NCBI GenBank assembly: GCA_902476475.1
Contig: CABSDO010000060.1
Location: 1 to 12,274 of the forward strand
Reading direction: 5' to 3'
Source: an uncultured Collinsella sp.
GTDB lineage: Bacteria > Actinomycetota > Coriobacteriia > Coriobacteriales > Coriobacteriaceae
DNA length: 12,274 nucleotides
In this document: positions 1-8,389 of the stretch, in pieces
Numbering within the stretch: position 1 is the first letter of the stretch
Layout of the letters: each line of letters starts with the position of its first letter
Translations under genes and position numbers: made by a program
Notes under the pieces: generated by a model
The model's input: only the letters and a program-made list of their open reading frames with translations
Told to the model about the DNA's origin: nothing
The model's database searches: none

Positions 1-1281
1 GTGCGCTTCGGCCGCGCGATGCAGGCCGCGTGCGGCCCGGTTGCGCTTGCCCGCGTGGCGCACGATCGCCAGGCGCGCGAGTGCTATCCGGCGGCCGTGT
101 GGACCGAGCTGCGAGCGCATGCCGAGGCCGCTGGCGCCGCCAAGGTTGCACGCGTGGGCGAGGGCGATATCGTCGCCGATTTTGATCCCGCGGCCGGCGA
201 GTGTCTCGAGTGCAAGCGCGTGACCTGCGAAGCTCCTCAGCATCTGAGCGATGAAGCCATTCCGTACCTGGTCTTGCGTCGCCGCGATGGCGAGGGCGAG
301 AACGCGCCGCTCGTGCCACGCCTGACGTCCGCCTCGCAGATCGAGGCGTACTCGACATGCCCGCTGTGCTGGTTCGTGTCGTATCGCGTGAAGCCCCAGT
401 CCATCGACGCGGGCTTTGGCAACATGGAGAAGGGCAACTTTGTCCACGATGTGCTGGAGCATCTGCATGCCCGCCTGCCCCAGGAGGGCATGGAGCGCGT
501 GACGCCCGAGAATCTGCCGCGCGCTCAGGAGCTGCTGCGCGAGGTCTTTGACGAGACGTTGGCCGAGCACGCCGGCAAGCGAGGCACGGAGGGCCCGCTG
601 GTGCCGCTCTCTGCGGTGGAGGAGCGCCAGGTGGCCGAGATCTTGCCGCAGCTGGAGGGCGTGCTTGCCTACGAGTCCGAGGCACTTGCCCCCTTTGCCC
701 CGCGCTACCTGGAGTTCGCCTTCAACGAGCTCAAGGTCGAGTATGCCGGTTGGCCGCTCGGCGGGCGTATCGACCGCGTGGACGTGGACGCCGAGAATCG
801 TGCCGTGGTGATCGACTACAAGCATCGCACGGGCGTTGAGGAGTTTAAGCTCGCCGACCCTACGGTGCGCGACGAGGAATCGGGCACGGCGCCCATCGAC
901 GATCCGCGCTGGTTGCCGCCACATACCCAAACGCTCATCTACGCCCAGGCCATGCGCCGGGCGCTGGATTTGGACACCCGCGCGGCGCTCTACTTTTCGA
1001 CCAAGGGCGGCAAACCGGCGTTGCGAGGCGCCGCGAGTGCCGAGCTGCTCGAGGAGGAGCGTGGTGACGGTCGCATCCCGGGCCTTAAGAAAGGTTTCCC
1101 CGGCGAGGGTGGCAGCATGGACTTCGACGCCCTGCTCGATCGCGTGGAGGCCGGCATCGCCGAGCGCCTGCGCGAGCTCGAAGCAGGCAACGTTGCCGCC
1201 GTCGACCCGACGTCGGCTCAGGCCGCGCATGCGCGCTGCTCGTATAACCACGAAGGAACGTTTGTAAGGAGGGACGTGTAG
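1..1281 (+). CDS. addB: AddB-type ATP-dependent nuclease subunit, C-terminal part (5' end outside window)
   Basis: This is the C-terminal 426 residues of the AddB subunit of the AddAB (RexAB) helicase-nuclease, which processes double-strand DNA ends for recombination. The open frame begins at base 1 with a GTG, but AddB proteins are usually over 1,000 residues, so the true start is upstream and this GTG is not taken as the start. A PD-(D/E)XK nuclease domain spans about residues 108-420. Visible motifs are G-N-F-V-H-D with His149, G-R-I-D with Asp258, I-D-Y-K with Asp272 and Lys274, and Q-T-L-I-Y with Gln310 and Tyr314. Family members often hold a 4Fe-4S cluster using one Cys before the nuclease domain and a C-x2-C-x5-C at its end. 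Here Cys120 is present, but the distal motif reads Cys413, Asn416, Val422, so two ligands are missing. The stop lies two bases before addA, so the pair is one operon. Confidence 0.9.
   Translation: MRFGRAMQAACGPVALARVAHDRQARECYPAAVWTELRAHAEAAGAAKVARVGEGDIVADFDPAAGECLECKRVTCEAPQHLSDEAIPYLVLRRRDGEGENAPLVPRLTSASQIEAYSTCPLCWFVSYRVKPQSIDAGFGNMEKGNFVHDVLEHLHARLPQEGMERVTPENLPRAQELLREVFDETLAEHAGKRGTEGPLVPLSAVEERQVAEILPQLEGVLAYESEALAPFAPRYLEFAFNELKVEYAGWPLGGRIDRVDVDAENRAVVIDYKHRTGVEEFKLADPTVRDEESGTAPIDDPRWLPPHTQTLIYAQAMRRALDLDTRAALYFSTKGGKPALRGAASAELLEEERGDGRIPGLKKGFPGEGGSMDFDALLDRVEAGIAERLRELEAGNVAAVDPTSAQAAHARCSYNHEGTFVRRDV
1266..1273 (+). promoter_or_regulatory. Ribosome binding site of addA inside the addB end
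   Basis: AAGGAGGG is a near-perfect Shine-Dalgarno sequence. It lies inside the last codons of addB (Val-Arg-Arg-Asp) and ends 11 bases before the addA ATG at 1285. It supports that start and suggests translational coupling. It begins within the codon where other AddB proteins carry the last cluster cysteine (here GTA, Val422). Confidence 0.8.
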
Positions 1282-1284
1282 GCC

Positions 1285-4200
1285 ATGGATCTTTCGACTT
1301 TGATGCCGCAACAGCTGCAGATCGTCAAAACGCTCGACCGTCCGCTGTTTGTCTCGGCGGGCGCCGGTTCGGGCAAGACCTTTACCCTCACGCGCCGCAT
1401 CGTCTACGCGCTCTCGCCCGAATCCGGTCCGTTCGTTGAGCATCTGGACCAGGTGCTCGCCATTACCTTTACCAAAGATGCCGCTGCCGAGATCCGTGAC
1501 CGCGTGCGCCGTGCGCTTATCGACGAGGGCATGGACGAGGAAGCGCTGACCGTCGACGACGCGTGGATCTCGACCATTCACGGCATGTGCTCGCGTATCC
1601 TGCGTGCACACGCGTTGGAGCTAGGCATCGATCCCGAGTTCACGGTGCTCACCGACACCGACGAGCTCATGGACCAGGCTGTTGAGCATGTGCTGGCCCG
1701 CGCGACGGCGCCCGATGCCGCCCCCGAGCTCGCGGCATCGCTCAAGGCCCTCTACGCCTGGTATCCCATGGCGGGCGAGGGCGGCCCCTTTGGCGCCGGC
1801 ACCACCATCAAGGGCCTGGTGCGCGAGCTGCTGGAGCTCTCGAGCCAACTGCCGGGCGGCATGGACGACGTGTGCGTGGCGCGCGGTCAGGCCGATACCT
1901 CGGCACTCGCCGACGCCTATCGTGCGGCGTTGGGTGCGAGCAAGGCCGCGACCGAGAAAGCGCAGGTGGCGCTCGATGCCATCGATGCGTTCGAGGCGAG
2001 CGGCAAGACCATGGCCGATGCGGCGCGACTCATGATGTCGTGCACCATGCCGCGCGCGAGCAAGGCGTTCCCCAAGGAGCAGGTCGAACTGCTCAAGGCC
2101 GAGGCCGCCGATGCGTTTATCAATATCGTGCTTGCCTGCGGTGGCCCGGCGCTCGATGCGCTGGTGGGCCTGGCCCGTTCCGTGGAGGCCGAGTATCGCG
2201 CGCTGAAGGCTGCCCCGTCTGCCCTCGACAACAACGACCTGCTGCGCATGGCCTACGAGGCCCTGCGCGATTACCCGGCCATCCGAGCGGCATACGAGGG
2301 CCGCTTTAAGATGGTCATGATCGACGAGTTCCAGGATACCGACCAGATGCAGGTCGATTTGATTCGCTATCTGACGGGTGCGGGGGAGCGCGCGTTGTGT
2401 ACCGTGGGCGATGCGCAGCAGTCCATCTATCGCTTCCGTGGCGCCGAGGTCGAGGTGTTCCGTCGCCAGGAGCGCAAGGTGGGCTCGTCTGCCGCGCCCG
2501 AGGCGACTGCCGTGGCCGACGCCCCTGCTGGCGAGCTCGTCAAACTCGTGCGCAACTTCCGCAGCCACGACGAGGTACTGCGTTACGTGGCACGCGTCTT
2601 CGACGGCGATGACGGCGGCCTGATGCAGGGCTTTTTGGATCTTGAGGCGAGCGACGGCCGCAAGGACACGCTGGTGGCAGACGCCTCGCGTCGTCAGGCG
2701 CTCTTTGTTGCCGGCGGCAGCACGCAGGAGCGCACACAGGCCAAGGCCCGTGCGATCGCCGAGCGATTCCGCGCGCTTGCCGATGCCGGCCAGCCCCAGG
2801 GCGGCATGGTGCTGCTGCTGGGCCGCATGACCAACGCAGACGTCTACGCACAGGCCTTCCGTGACCAGGGGCTCGACTGCGTCATCGCGGGCGGCTCGGT
2901 CTTTGCCCAAGCTGCCGAGGTGCAGACGGTGCGCGCCCTGGTTTGTGCGCTGGCCAATCCGGCCGATACGGCGCAGGGTCTTATGCCACTGCTGGCCTCG
3001 CCGATGTTTGCGCTGGGCGCTCAGGAGTTCTTGGCGCTGGCGACCAAGCTCGATAGCGAGACGGGGGAGACGTCGCGTCGTAACATCGATGCGGGCATCA
3101 TGAGTGATTCCGATGTGCCGGGCCTGCAAGATCTGCCGCTCGTGACGCGCGCCCGCGAGGTGTTGCGCTATGCGCTTCGTCGCGTGGGTCGCGATTCGTT
3201 CGCGGCGATCGCGCGCGACGTGGTCAACGCCTCCGGCTGGTTCGTGCGTCTGGCGCAGCGTGGTCCCGAGGGCAAGGCCATCGCCGCCAACGTGCTCAAG
3301 GCGCTCGATGCCGTGGCCGAGGCGGAGGCCGATTTCGGGAACTCGCCGCGTTCCATCGCGCTGGCTTTCGATCGCTTCCTGGCGGGCAAGGAGGCGCCGG
3401 GCGCGCTCAACGAGGAAGGCGACGGCGCGGTACGCATCATGACGGTGCACGCCTCCAAGGGTCTGGAGTATCCGGTTGTGGCGGTCGCCGAGTGCTTTGG
3501 CGTGCGTAAGTCCTCGGGTGCGGCTCAGATGGGTCGCGTCGAGGGCGGAGCGCAGGTCGTGGCGCTGCCGGCACGCTTCGACGGCGTTAAACTCGCGGAC
3601 GGCACGTTCGTAAAGGGCGATGACGTCAAAAAGCAGTTTGAGCATGCGTTTAAGGGCAAGGGCACGTCGCTGTGGCTGCCGCCGGAGCTCATGGAGGATG
3701 TCTGCGCGACGGGTTCTCCCGCCGAGGCATTCGTTCGCCTGCGCAACGACGACCTGCAGCTCTCGCTCGAGGAGCGGGCCCGCTTGCTCTATGTTGCCAT
3801 GACGCGTGCGCGCGAGCTGGTGATCTTGGCGATGGATGCCGGCGTGAGCCGTGGCAAGGTGACGGCGCCGACCTTCGACGTCGAGACCGATCTGACCTAT
3901 GACGTGCTGCGTCGTATTCTGCCGACGGACGGCCTGGACATGCCGCAGCTCGATGCCGACCGTCTGGTGTTCGACAGCTCGCGGCCGGGCGACTACGAGC
4001 TTATCTCGCTGGCGAACTTTACCTTTGGCGAGCAGGCGTTTGATGCCAACGCTTCGCTAGACGCTGAGGGCAGGCTGGTCCGCGGCGATGCGGAGCCGGA
4101 GGGTGCCGGTGCAGATGCCCGCGCTGCCGTTCCCGGTCCTGCCGACCCCGAGCCCGATGCGTTTGAGCTCGTGTATCCCCAGGCGGTTGGTGTGCGCATG

Positions 4201-4917
4201 GGCACCTGCCCGTATCCGGCGCGCGATTCGTACAGCTACTCGTCAATTGCCGCGGCACTGCATGCCGAGGCCGAGGACCGTGCCGCCGAGGCACGTGTTC
4301 CCATGGAAGAGTCCGACGATGATGCCGAGTCGGATGGCTCGGAGATGGCCGATGCGGACGTGGCCGCCGTCGAGCCCGCCGGCAACCCCATGGCGCTGGG
4401 TTCGGCCTTCCATGCCGCCTGCCAGTGGCTGATCGAGATGGGTGCCGATGAGCTGCCCGCCGCGCGCGCCGAAGCGCTGGCGCGTCTGTGGCGCCTGACG
4501 CCGGAGCAGCGCGAGCGCTTCGACGTTGCCCTGGACCGCTGGCTCAAGTCGGCTGTTCGTGCCGACCTGCTCGCGTGGCCGTGCGTTCGAGCCGAGGTGC
4601 CGTTCTTCTCGCTGGGTTGCGAAGACGAGGACATTGCCCGCTACGGTGCATATGCCGAAGGCGCCATCGATGCGCTAGCGACCGACCCGGCGGATTCGTC
4701 ACGCGCGCTGGTCATCGACTACAAGACGGGCGGCACACCGGACGAGACGCCGGAGCAGCTGCAGGAGAAGCACGCCCCGCAGGCGCGCGTCTACGCTGAT
4801 GTTCTGCACAAGGCGGGCTTTGAGGCCGTGACGGTCAAGTTCGTCCGCGTGGAGCAAGTCGACTCGATCCCCTCTGGCGAATCCGCCGAGCCCCAGGTGG
4901 TCACCTACAACCTCTAG
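1285..4917 (+). CDS. addA: AddA: UvrD/SF1A helicase with C-terminal PD-(D/E)XK nuclease
   Basis: This complete 1,210-residue protein is close to the usual AddA length. It is the 3'-5' ATP-dependent helicase and nuclease that, with AddB, unwinds and trims broken DNA ends for RecA loading in the cytoplasm. The SF1 motifs appear in order: Walker A A-G-A-G-S-G-K-T (25-32), motif Ia I-T-F-T-K (60-64), motif Ib S-T-I-H-G (96-100), Walker B D-E-F-Q-D (347-351), motif III G-D-A-Q-Q-S-I-Y-R-F-R-G (375-386), motif IV R-N-F-R-S (423-427), motif V T-V-H-A-S-K-G-L-E (720-728) and motif VI Y-V-A-M-T-R-A-R (836-843). The nuclease domain follows, with G-S-A-F-H (His1043), G-A-I-D (Asp1129) and I-D-Y-K-T (Asp1145, Lys1147), so it looks catalytically intact. 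An acidic, Ala/Pro-rich stretch (about 933-1031) links the two halves. The ATG at 1285 has a strong Shine-Dalgarno. Confidence 0.97.
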   Translation: MDLSTLMPQQLQIVKTLDRPLFVSAGAGSGKTFTLTRRIVYALSPESGPFVEHLDQVLAITFTKDAAAEIRDRVRRALIDEGMDEEALTVDDAWISTIHGMCSRILRAHALELGIDPEFTVLTDTDELMDQAVEHVLARATAPDAAPELAASLKALYAWYPMAGEGGPFGAGTTIKGLVRELLELSSQLPGGMDDVCVARGQADTSALADAYRAALGASKAATEKAQVALDAIDAFEASGKTMADAARLMMSCTMPRASKAFPKEQVELLKAEAADAFINIVLACGGPALDALVGLARSVEAEYRALKAAPSALDNNDLLRMAYEALRDYPAIRAAYEGRFKMVMIDEFQDTDQMQVDLIRYLTGAGERALCTVGDAQQSIYRFRGAEVEVFRRQERKVGSSAAPEATAVADAPAGELVKLVRNFRSHDEVLRYVARVFDGDDGGLMQGFLDLEASDGRKDTLVADASRRQALFVAGGSTQERTQAKARAIAERFRALADAGQPQGGMVLLLGRMTNADVYAQAFRDQGLDCVIAGGSVFAQAAEVQTVRALVCALANPADTAQGLMPLLASPMFALGAQEFLALATKLDSETGETSRRNIDAGIMSDSDVPGLQDLPLVTRAREVLRYALRRVGRDSFAAIARDVVNASGWFVRLAQRGPEGKAIAANVLKALDAVAEAEADFGNSPRSIALAFDRFLAGKEAPGALNEEGDGAVRIMTVHASKGLEYPVVAVAECFGVRKSSGAAQMGRVEGGAQVVALPARFDGVKLADGTFVKGDDVKKQFEHAFKGKGTSLWLPPELMEDVCATGSPAEAFVRLRNDDLQLSLEERARLLYVAMTRARELVILAMDAGVSRGKVTAPTFDVETDLTYDVLRRILPTDGLDMPQLDADRLVFDSSRPGDYELISLANFTFGEQAFDANASLDAEGRLVRGDAEPEGAGADARAAVPGPADPEPDAFELVYPQAVGVRMGTCPYPARDSYSYSSIAAALHAEAEDRAAEARVPMEESDDDAESDGSEMADADVAAVEPAGNPMALGSAFHAACQWLIEMGADELPAARAEALARLWRLTPEQRERFDVALDRWLKSAVRADLLAWPCVRAEVPFFSLGCEDEDIARYGAYAEGAIDALATDPADSSRALVIDYKTGGTPDETPEQLQEKHAPQARVYADVLHKAGFEAVTVKFVRVEQVDSIPSGESAEPQVVTYNL

Positions 4918-4927
4918 CCTCAATAAC

Positions 4928-4990
4928 TTGCGGTGGAATAGTTCCTGAATTGCTGCCCGGGTGGGCCAACCAGGAACTATTTCACCGCAA
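4928..4990. repeat. Long nested palindrome after addA (candidate terminator or dispersed palindromic repeat)
   Basis: Two 20-base arms, 4928-4947 and 4971-4990, are reverse complements except at one position, which would be a G-U pair in RNA. The 23-base loop holds further nested pairing: TTG (4950-4952) with CAA (4967-4969), and GCCC (4955-4958) with GGGC (4963-4966). It starts 10 bases after the addA stop. Neither side has a T tract, so it is not a classic Rho-independent terminator. It could stop or protect the addBA transcript, or be a REP-like element. The palindrome is certain; its role is not. Confidence 0.75.
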
Positions 4991-5027
4991 CTCAAGAATG
5001 CATGCTCTTTCGTCGGAGCCCCTCATC

Positions 5028-5047
5028 TGTCACGGAACGGTCACGCT
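5028..5047 (+). promoter_or_regulatory. GTCACG direct repeat (11-bp period) upstream of regulator A
   Basis: GTCACG occurs at 5029-5034 and again at 5040-5045, exactly 11 bases apart, about one helical turn. The second copy continues as GTCACGCT and lies 65 bases before the ATG of regulator A. The 20-base element matches the one upstream of regulator B at 19 of 20 positions, while the flanks differ. SARP-type regulators are known to bind short direct repeats with an 11-bp period, so this is a candidate operator. No clear -35/-10 pair could be assigned. Confidence 0.65.
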
Positions 5048-5087
5048 CCTGCATAAACGGAACGGGCGGTCGCTATCGTAATTTGCG

Positions 5088-5094
5088 AAAGGGG
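5088..5094 (+). promoter_or_regulatory. Ribosome binding site of regulator A
   Basis: The purine-rich AAAGGGG lies 10 bases before the ATG at 5105. It supports that start, which begins Met-Lys as regulator B does. Confidence 0.6.
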
Positions 5095-5104
5095 CTGCTA
5101 TTTC

Positions 5105-6667
5105 ATGAAGCAAGAAACAGACAATCGATTGATTGCTGCCGGTGGCGAGCACGACATCATGCACCATCTGGGTGGATACCATCGATGCTGCCTGGGCGAT
5201 CCGATGCATCTGGAATTTGCAGGTAAGAATTTCTGCGAGATGCTGGGTTACCAAGAGACCGAGCTGGCCGAGCTTACCGGTGAGGTGTACACGGCGTTGG
5301 TACATCCCGACGATACGGCCCTTTTCGATGATTTCGCTCAGCGTTTGGCCGAAAACGAAGGCTGCGACAGTGTCGTATACCGGTTAATCCGCCGAGACGG
5401 ATCCGTCATCCGCGTGGTCGATACCATGGCGTCCGTCGTTTGCGAGGACGGCGTCATTCGCGGTTACTCAGTTGTTTGCGAGGTACCGGACGATCAGCTG
5501 GAGTCCGCATCGACCGTTCCGGGCGAGCGGATGGCAATCCTTAAGGTGTATGGAAACGCCGCCGTTGACATAGAGCGCATGTGTGGTGTTGCATCCAGTT
5601 TGCTCGGTGTGAAAGACTCACACTCGAGTACAGGGGGACTTCTCGATTTTATTGCGATATCCGATCGCGTTAAGGTCAGGAAGGCTATCGATAAGGCGCA
5701 TGTGGAGGAGTACTCCGACATGGAGACCTGCGCTCTGATATCTGCGAATGGCGAAACGCAGGTATGCGATCTGTGGGTCGAGTGCATTCAGCTCGAGGAA
5801 TCCGTCGAGGACAGCCTTTTTTGCATCAAGATTGAGGGGGATATCGAGCATCAGCGCAACAGCGAGGATAAGCTCTCGTTTGGCAGACTCCTTTTTTCGA
5901 GTTTTGCCGAGGATTTGTTTGAGGTTGACCGGCTTGAGGGCTCCGTAACGTATATCGCCCGCAGTGACAATGGCATCATTAATTTGCCGCTCAATGTGCG
6001 GATGTTCATGGATGACACGACAAAATACATTATTGATCATGTGGAACCGGAAGACATCGTTGCCGCGAGGGACTTTTGCGAAAAGGTTACGTCGGGCGAT
6101 CCCGAATCGGGTGATATCGAGTCGGCGAAGCTGAAATTCTCGGTGGTGTTCCGCGATGGCTCCGTTAGGCCCGCCCTGCTTACGATGGCTTCGATTTCTA
6201 GGGCTAAGTGTTTTATCGGGCTGAGTTTCGATCATGCCGATGCCGGGGGAGATCCGCTTTCCACCGTCGCAACGCAGAAGCAAATCAATGTCGCGCTATT
6301 TGGTTCGTTCCGCTTGGTCGTTGATGGCAAGGCCGTTAATATCCGCTCTGCAAAAGCTAAGGAGCTCTTGGCGCTTCTCATTGAGAGACGCGGCGCGTTT
6401 GTCTCCACGCGTGAGATCATTGCGATGCTGTGGGAGTGCGAGCCCGACGAGACGACGAGAGCGCGAGCGAGGAAAGTTGCCTCGCGCCTTATGTCCGAAC
6501 TCAACAGGAATGGTATCGGATATATCGTGGAGAACGATCGAGGAGCCCGCCGCGTTATTGCCGAGTATATCGAGTGCGACTACTACGACTATCGCGATGG
6601 GCTCAGGGGGCCTTCGGGAAATTTTCTGCCAGAATACTCTTGGGCGGAGTACGTAAGAATCGACTAG
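5105..6667 (+). CDS. Regulator A: PAS sensor with C-terminal SARP/BTAD-type winged helix
   Basis: This is a 520-residue soluble protein with no signal peptide or membrane segment, first of three tandem paralogues. Residues about 23-127 form a PAS_3-like domain, with G-G-Y, then F-C-E-M-L-G-Y, V-H-P-D-D (66-70), Y-R-L-I-R-R-D-G (92-99) and a closing beta strand. Residues about 143-243 and 264-376 look like two diverged PAS repeats, each closing with a strand pair after an acidic turn. Residues about 393-487 match the winged helix of SARP/AfsR-type regulators: L-F-G-S-F, V-D-G, K-A-K-E-L-L-A-L-L, E-R-R-G-A-F-V-S, L-W-E-C. The end keeps C-D-Y-Y-D-Y and the L-P-E-Y-S-W-A-E tail seen in two-component and SARP-like regulators of Firmicutes, but the helical BTAD region between is nearly gone. 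It probably senses a ligand or redox state through PAS and binds DNA directly. Ligand and targets are unknown. Confidence 0.85.
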   Translation: MKQETDNRLIAAGGEHDIMHHLGGYHRCCLGDPMHLEFAGKNFCEMLGYQETELAELTGEVYTALVHPDDTALFDDFAQRLAENEGCDSVVYRLIRRDGSVIRVVDTMASVVCEDGVIRGYSVVCEVPDDQLESASTVPGERMAILKVYGNAAVDIERMCGVASSLLGVKDSHSSTGGLLDFIAISDRVKVRKAIDKAHVEEYSDMETCALISANGETQVCDLWVECIQLEESVEDSLFCIKIEGDIEHQRNSEDKLSFGRLLFSSFAEDLFEVDRLEGSVTYIARSDNGIINLPLNVRMFMDDTTKYIIDHVEPEDIVAARDFCEKVTSGDPESGDIESAKLKFSVVFRDGSVRPALLTMASISRAKCFIGLSFDHADAGGDPLSTVATQKQINVALFGSFRLVVDGKAVNIRSAKAKELLALLIERRGAFVSTREIIAMLWECEPDETTRARARKVASRLMSELNRNGIGYIVENDRGARRVIAEYIECDYYDYRDGLRGPSGNFLPEYSWAEYVRID

Positions 6668-6748
6668 ATGCCTCGTTAACAAATTAATGCTGAGCGATTC
6701 TTGGTTCGGGTTCCGTGGGAGCCTTGGCGGGTCGAGACTCGTTCATGC

Positions 6749-6768
6749 TGTCACGGAACTGTCACGCT
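6749..6768 (+). promoter_or_regulatory. GTCACG direct repeat (11-bp period) upstream of regulator B
   Basis: GTCACG occurs at 6750-6755 and 6761-6766, 11 bases apart, and the second copy extends to GTCACGCT. It differs from the element before regulator A by a single base and sits 69 bases before the chosen ATG at 6830, against 65 bases in A. Conserved spacing and sequence inside otherwise dissimilar intergenic DNA support a shared operator or activator site. Confidence 0.65.
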
Positions 6769-6829
6769 TGTTCGCTTTTCGGACGTTCCTGAAGATGCAC
6801 TATATGGTAACCATTGGGATGGGGGAGCC

Positions 6830-8389
6830 ATGAAGCTTACTGAGAAGGGCGAAGTACTTTCTGTAACGGATGTCGATAAAGGCATCATGGACCGTTTGGG
6901 CGGATACCATCGTTGCTTTTTGGGCGGCCCAATTTATCTTGAGTTCGCAAGTCAGAACCTTTGCTCGATGCTGGGCTATCGGAAAACAGAGTTTTCAGAG
7001 CTTGTTGAGGGCGTCTATACCGTCATAGTGCATCCAGATGACGCTGCATTATTTGCAAGCTTCGTTCATAGGTTGGCGGAAAAAGAGGCCTCTGAGAGCA
7101 TTTCTTACCGTCTCATCAAAAAAGACGGATCGATTATTCGCGTTGCCGACACGATGACATCGGTAATTGGTAACGATGGCTTTATGAGGGGCTATTCGGT
7201 CGTTAGCGAAATACGTGAGGGTTCAAATGCGGCTCCAGCTTATGATCAAAGGATTGTAATTCTAAAAGTGCGTGGCGGCAATGAGGCAAAGATTGCGCTG
7301 GTGAGTGGCGCTGCTGCAGATTTTGCCACAAACGTGGAGGTCACAAAGACGCTTAGTTTTTTTGACTTTGTTCCCATTTCCGGCCGTGCTCGAATTTGCG
7401 GTGCCTTAAAAAAGGCATATAGCGAGTGGCGCTCGGGCGCTGATTCCTACACACTTGTCTCCGTTGACGGTTCTGCTCATGTCTGCAAGGTTTGGGTTGA
7501 GCGTATTCGCGATGACGGCGACTTTGACTCTGCCGTTTTTTGCGTCAAGGTGCAGATCGAAAACGAAAGCCTGCGCGAAGAGGAGAATAAGGTTGCGTTT
7601 AGCAGGCAGCTATTTTCCAGTTTTGCCGAGGATCTTTTTGAAGCCGATCGGGCGCAGGATACTGTAACGTATATCGCTCGCAGCGACAGGTCCTTGTTCG
7701 ACATTCCCTTAAACGTGAGGATGTTTACGGACGACATTACAAGGTATTTGCTCGATCGCGTTGCCCCCGAGAATCGGGACGCCGTTAGACAGTTCTGCAT
7801 TCGCGCTCGGTCTGCCCAGTTTTGCGAGGAGGGCATAGGGACCTTGAAGATTAGCTTTTTATTGCGTGATCGCGAAGGGGGCTATAGCCCTGCCATTGCT
7901 ACGGTGGTAGCGGTGTCTAAGAGCAAATACCTCATGGGAGTTAGCCTCGATTCGGGTTTGTCGCATATCGAGCAAAGTGGCGCGCAGATTATGACGGAAA
8001 AACAAGTGATTGCAACGCTGTTTGGCTCCTTTTCCCTTTCTGTCGATGGCAAGGCCGTCAACATAAGGTCTGGGAAGGCGAAAGAGCTACTCACCCTTTT
8101 GATTGAGCGCCGGGGAGCGTTTGTTTCTTCGCGTGAGGCAATTGCCATGCTTTGGGAATGCGAACCGGACCAAACTACAAGGGCTCGCTATCGTAAAACG
8201 GCATCGCGTCTGGTGGCTGAGCTCAAGAGAAACGGCATCGAATATATCGTTGAGAGCGACCGCGGGGCGCGAAGAGTCGTACCCGAGTGTCTTGAATGCG
8301 ACTATTACGATTACCGTGACGGATTGCGAGCGCCTTCGGGAGCCTTGCTTCCTGAGTATTCGTGGTCAGAGTTCATTTTGATTGACTGA
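6830..8389 (+). CDS. Regulator B: PAS sensor with C-terminal SARP/BTAD-type winged helix
   Basis: This 519-residue paralogue of regulator A has the same domain order throughout: PAS_3-like domain (about 24-128, with L-C-S-M-L-G-Y, V-H-P-D-D and Y-R-L-I-K-K-D-G), two diverged PAS-like repeats (about 142-242 and 263-375), a winged helix (about 392-486, L-F-G-S-F, V-D-G, K-A-K-E-L-L, L-W-E-C) and the D-Y-Y-D-Y plus L-P-E-Y-S-W-S-E-F tail. The frame is open from 6701, but the ATG at 6830 is preferred. It aligns with the Met-Lys start of A, follows a G-rich GGGATGGGGGAG stretch, and leaves the shared GTCACG element non-coding, whereas a start at 6701 would put that element inside the gene. Base composition is clearly more AT-rich than addA. 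It is likely a cytoplasmic one-component regulator; the signal is unknown. Confidence 0.85.
   Translation: MKLTEKGEVLSVTDVDKGIMDRLGGYHRCFLGGPIYLEFASQNLCSMLGYRKTEFSELVEGVYTVIVHPDDAALFASFVHRLAEKEASESISYRLIKKDGSIIRVADTMTSVIGNDGFMRGYSVVSEIREGSNAAPAYDQRIVILKVRGGNEAKIALVSGAAADFATNVEVTKTLSFFDFVPISGRARICGALKKAYSEWRSGADSYTLVSVDGSAHVCKVWVERIRDDGDFDSAVFCVKVQIENESLREEENKVAFSRQLFSSFAEDLFEADRAQDTVTYIARSDRSLFDIPLNVRMFTDDITRYLLDRVAPENRDAVRQFCIRARSAQFCEEGIGTLKISFLLRDREGGYSPAIATVVAVSKSKYLMGVSLDSGLSHIEQSGAQIMTEKQVIATLFGSFSLSVDGKAVNIRSGKAKELLTLLIERRGAFVSSREAIAMLWECEPDQTTRARYRKTASRLVAELKRNGIEYIVESDRGARRVVPECLECDYYDYRDGLRAPSGALLPEYSWSEFILID

Noticed and set aside
1621..3645. A 674-codon open frame on the minus strand inside addA
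   Set aside because: It lies entirely within a gene with all helicase motifs. Its product is rich in Arg, His and Leu with no domain pattern, as expected for the antisense of GC-rich coding sequence.
6668..6748. Terminator between regulators A and B
   Set aside because: No stable hairpin followed by a T tract was found in this gap.
6701..6829. Upstream extension of regulator B to 6701
   Set aside because: The extra 43 residues have no counterpart in A or C and would place the conserved GTCACG element inside coding sequence. The ATG at 6830 matches the Met-Lys start of A.
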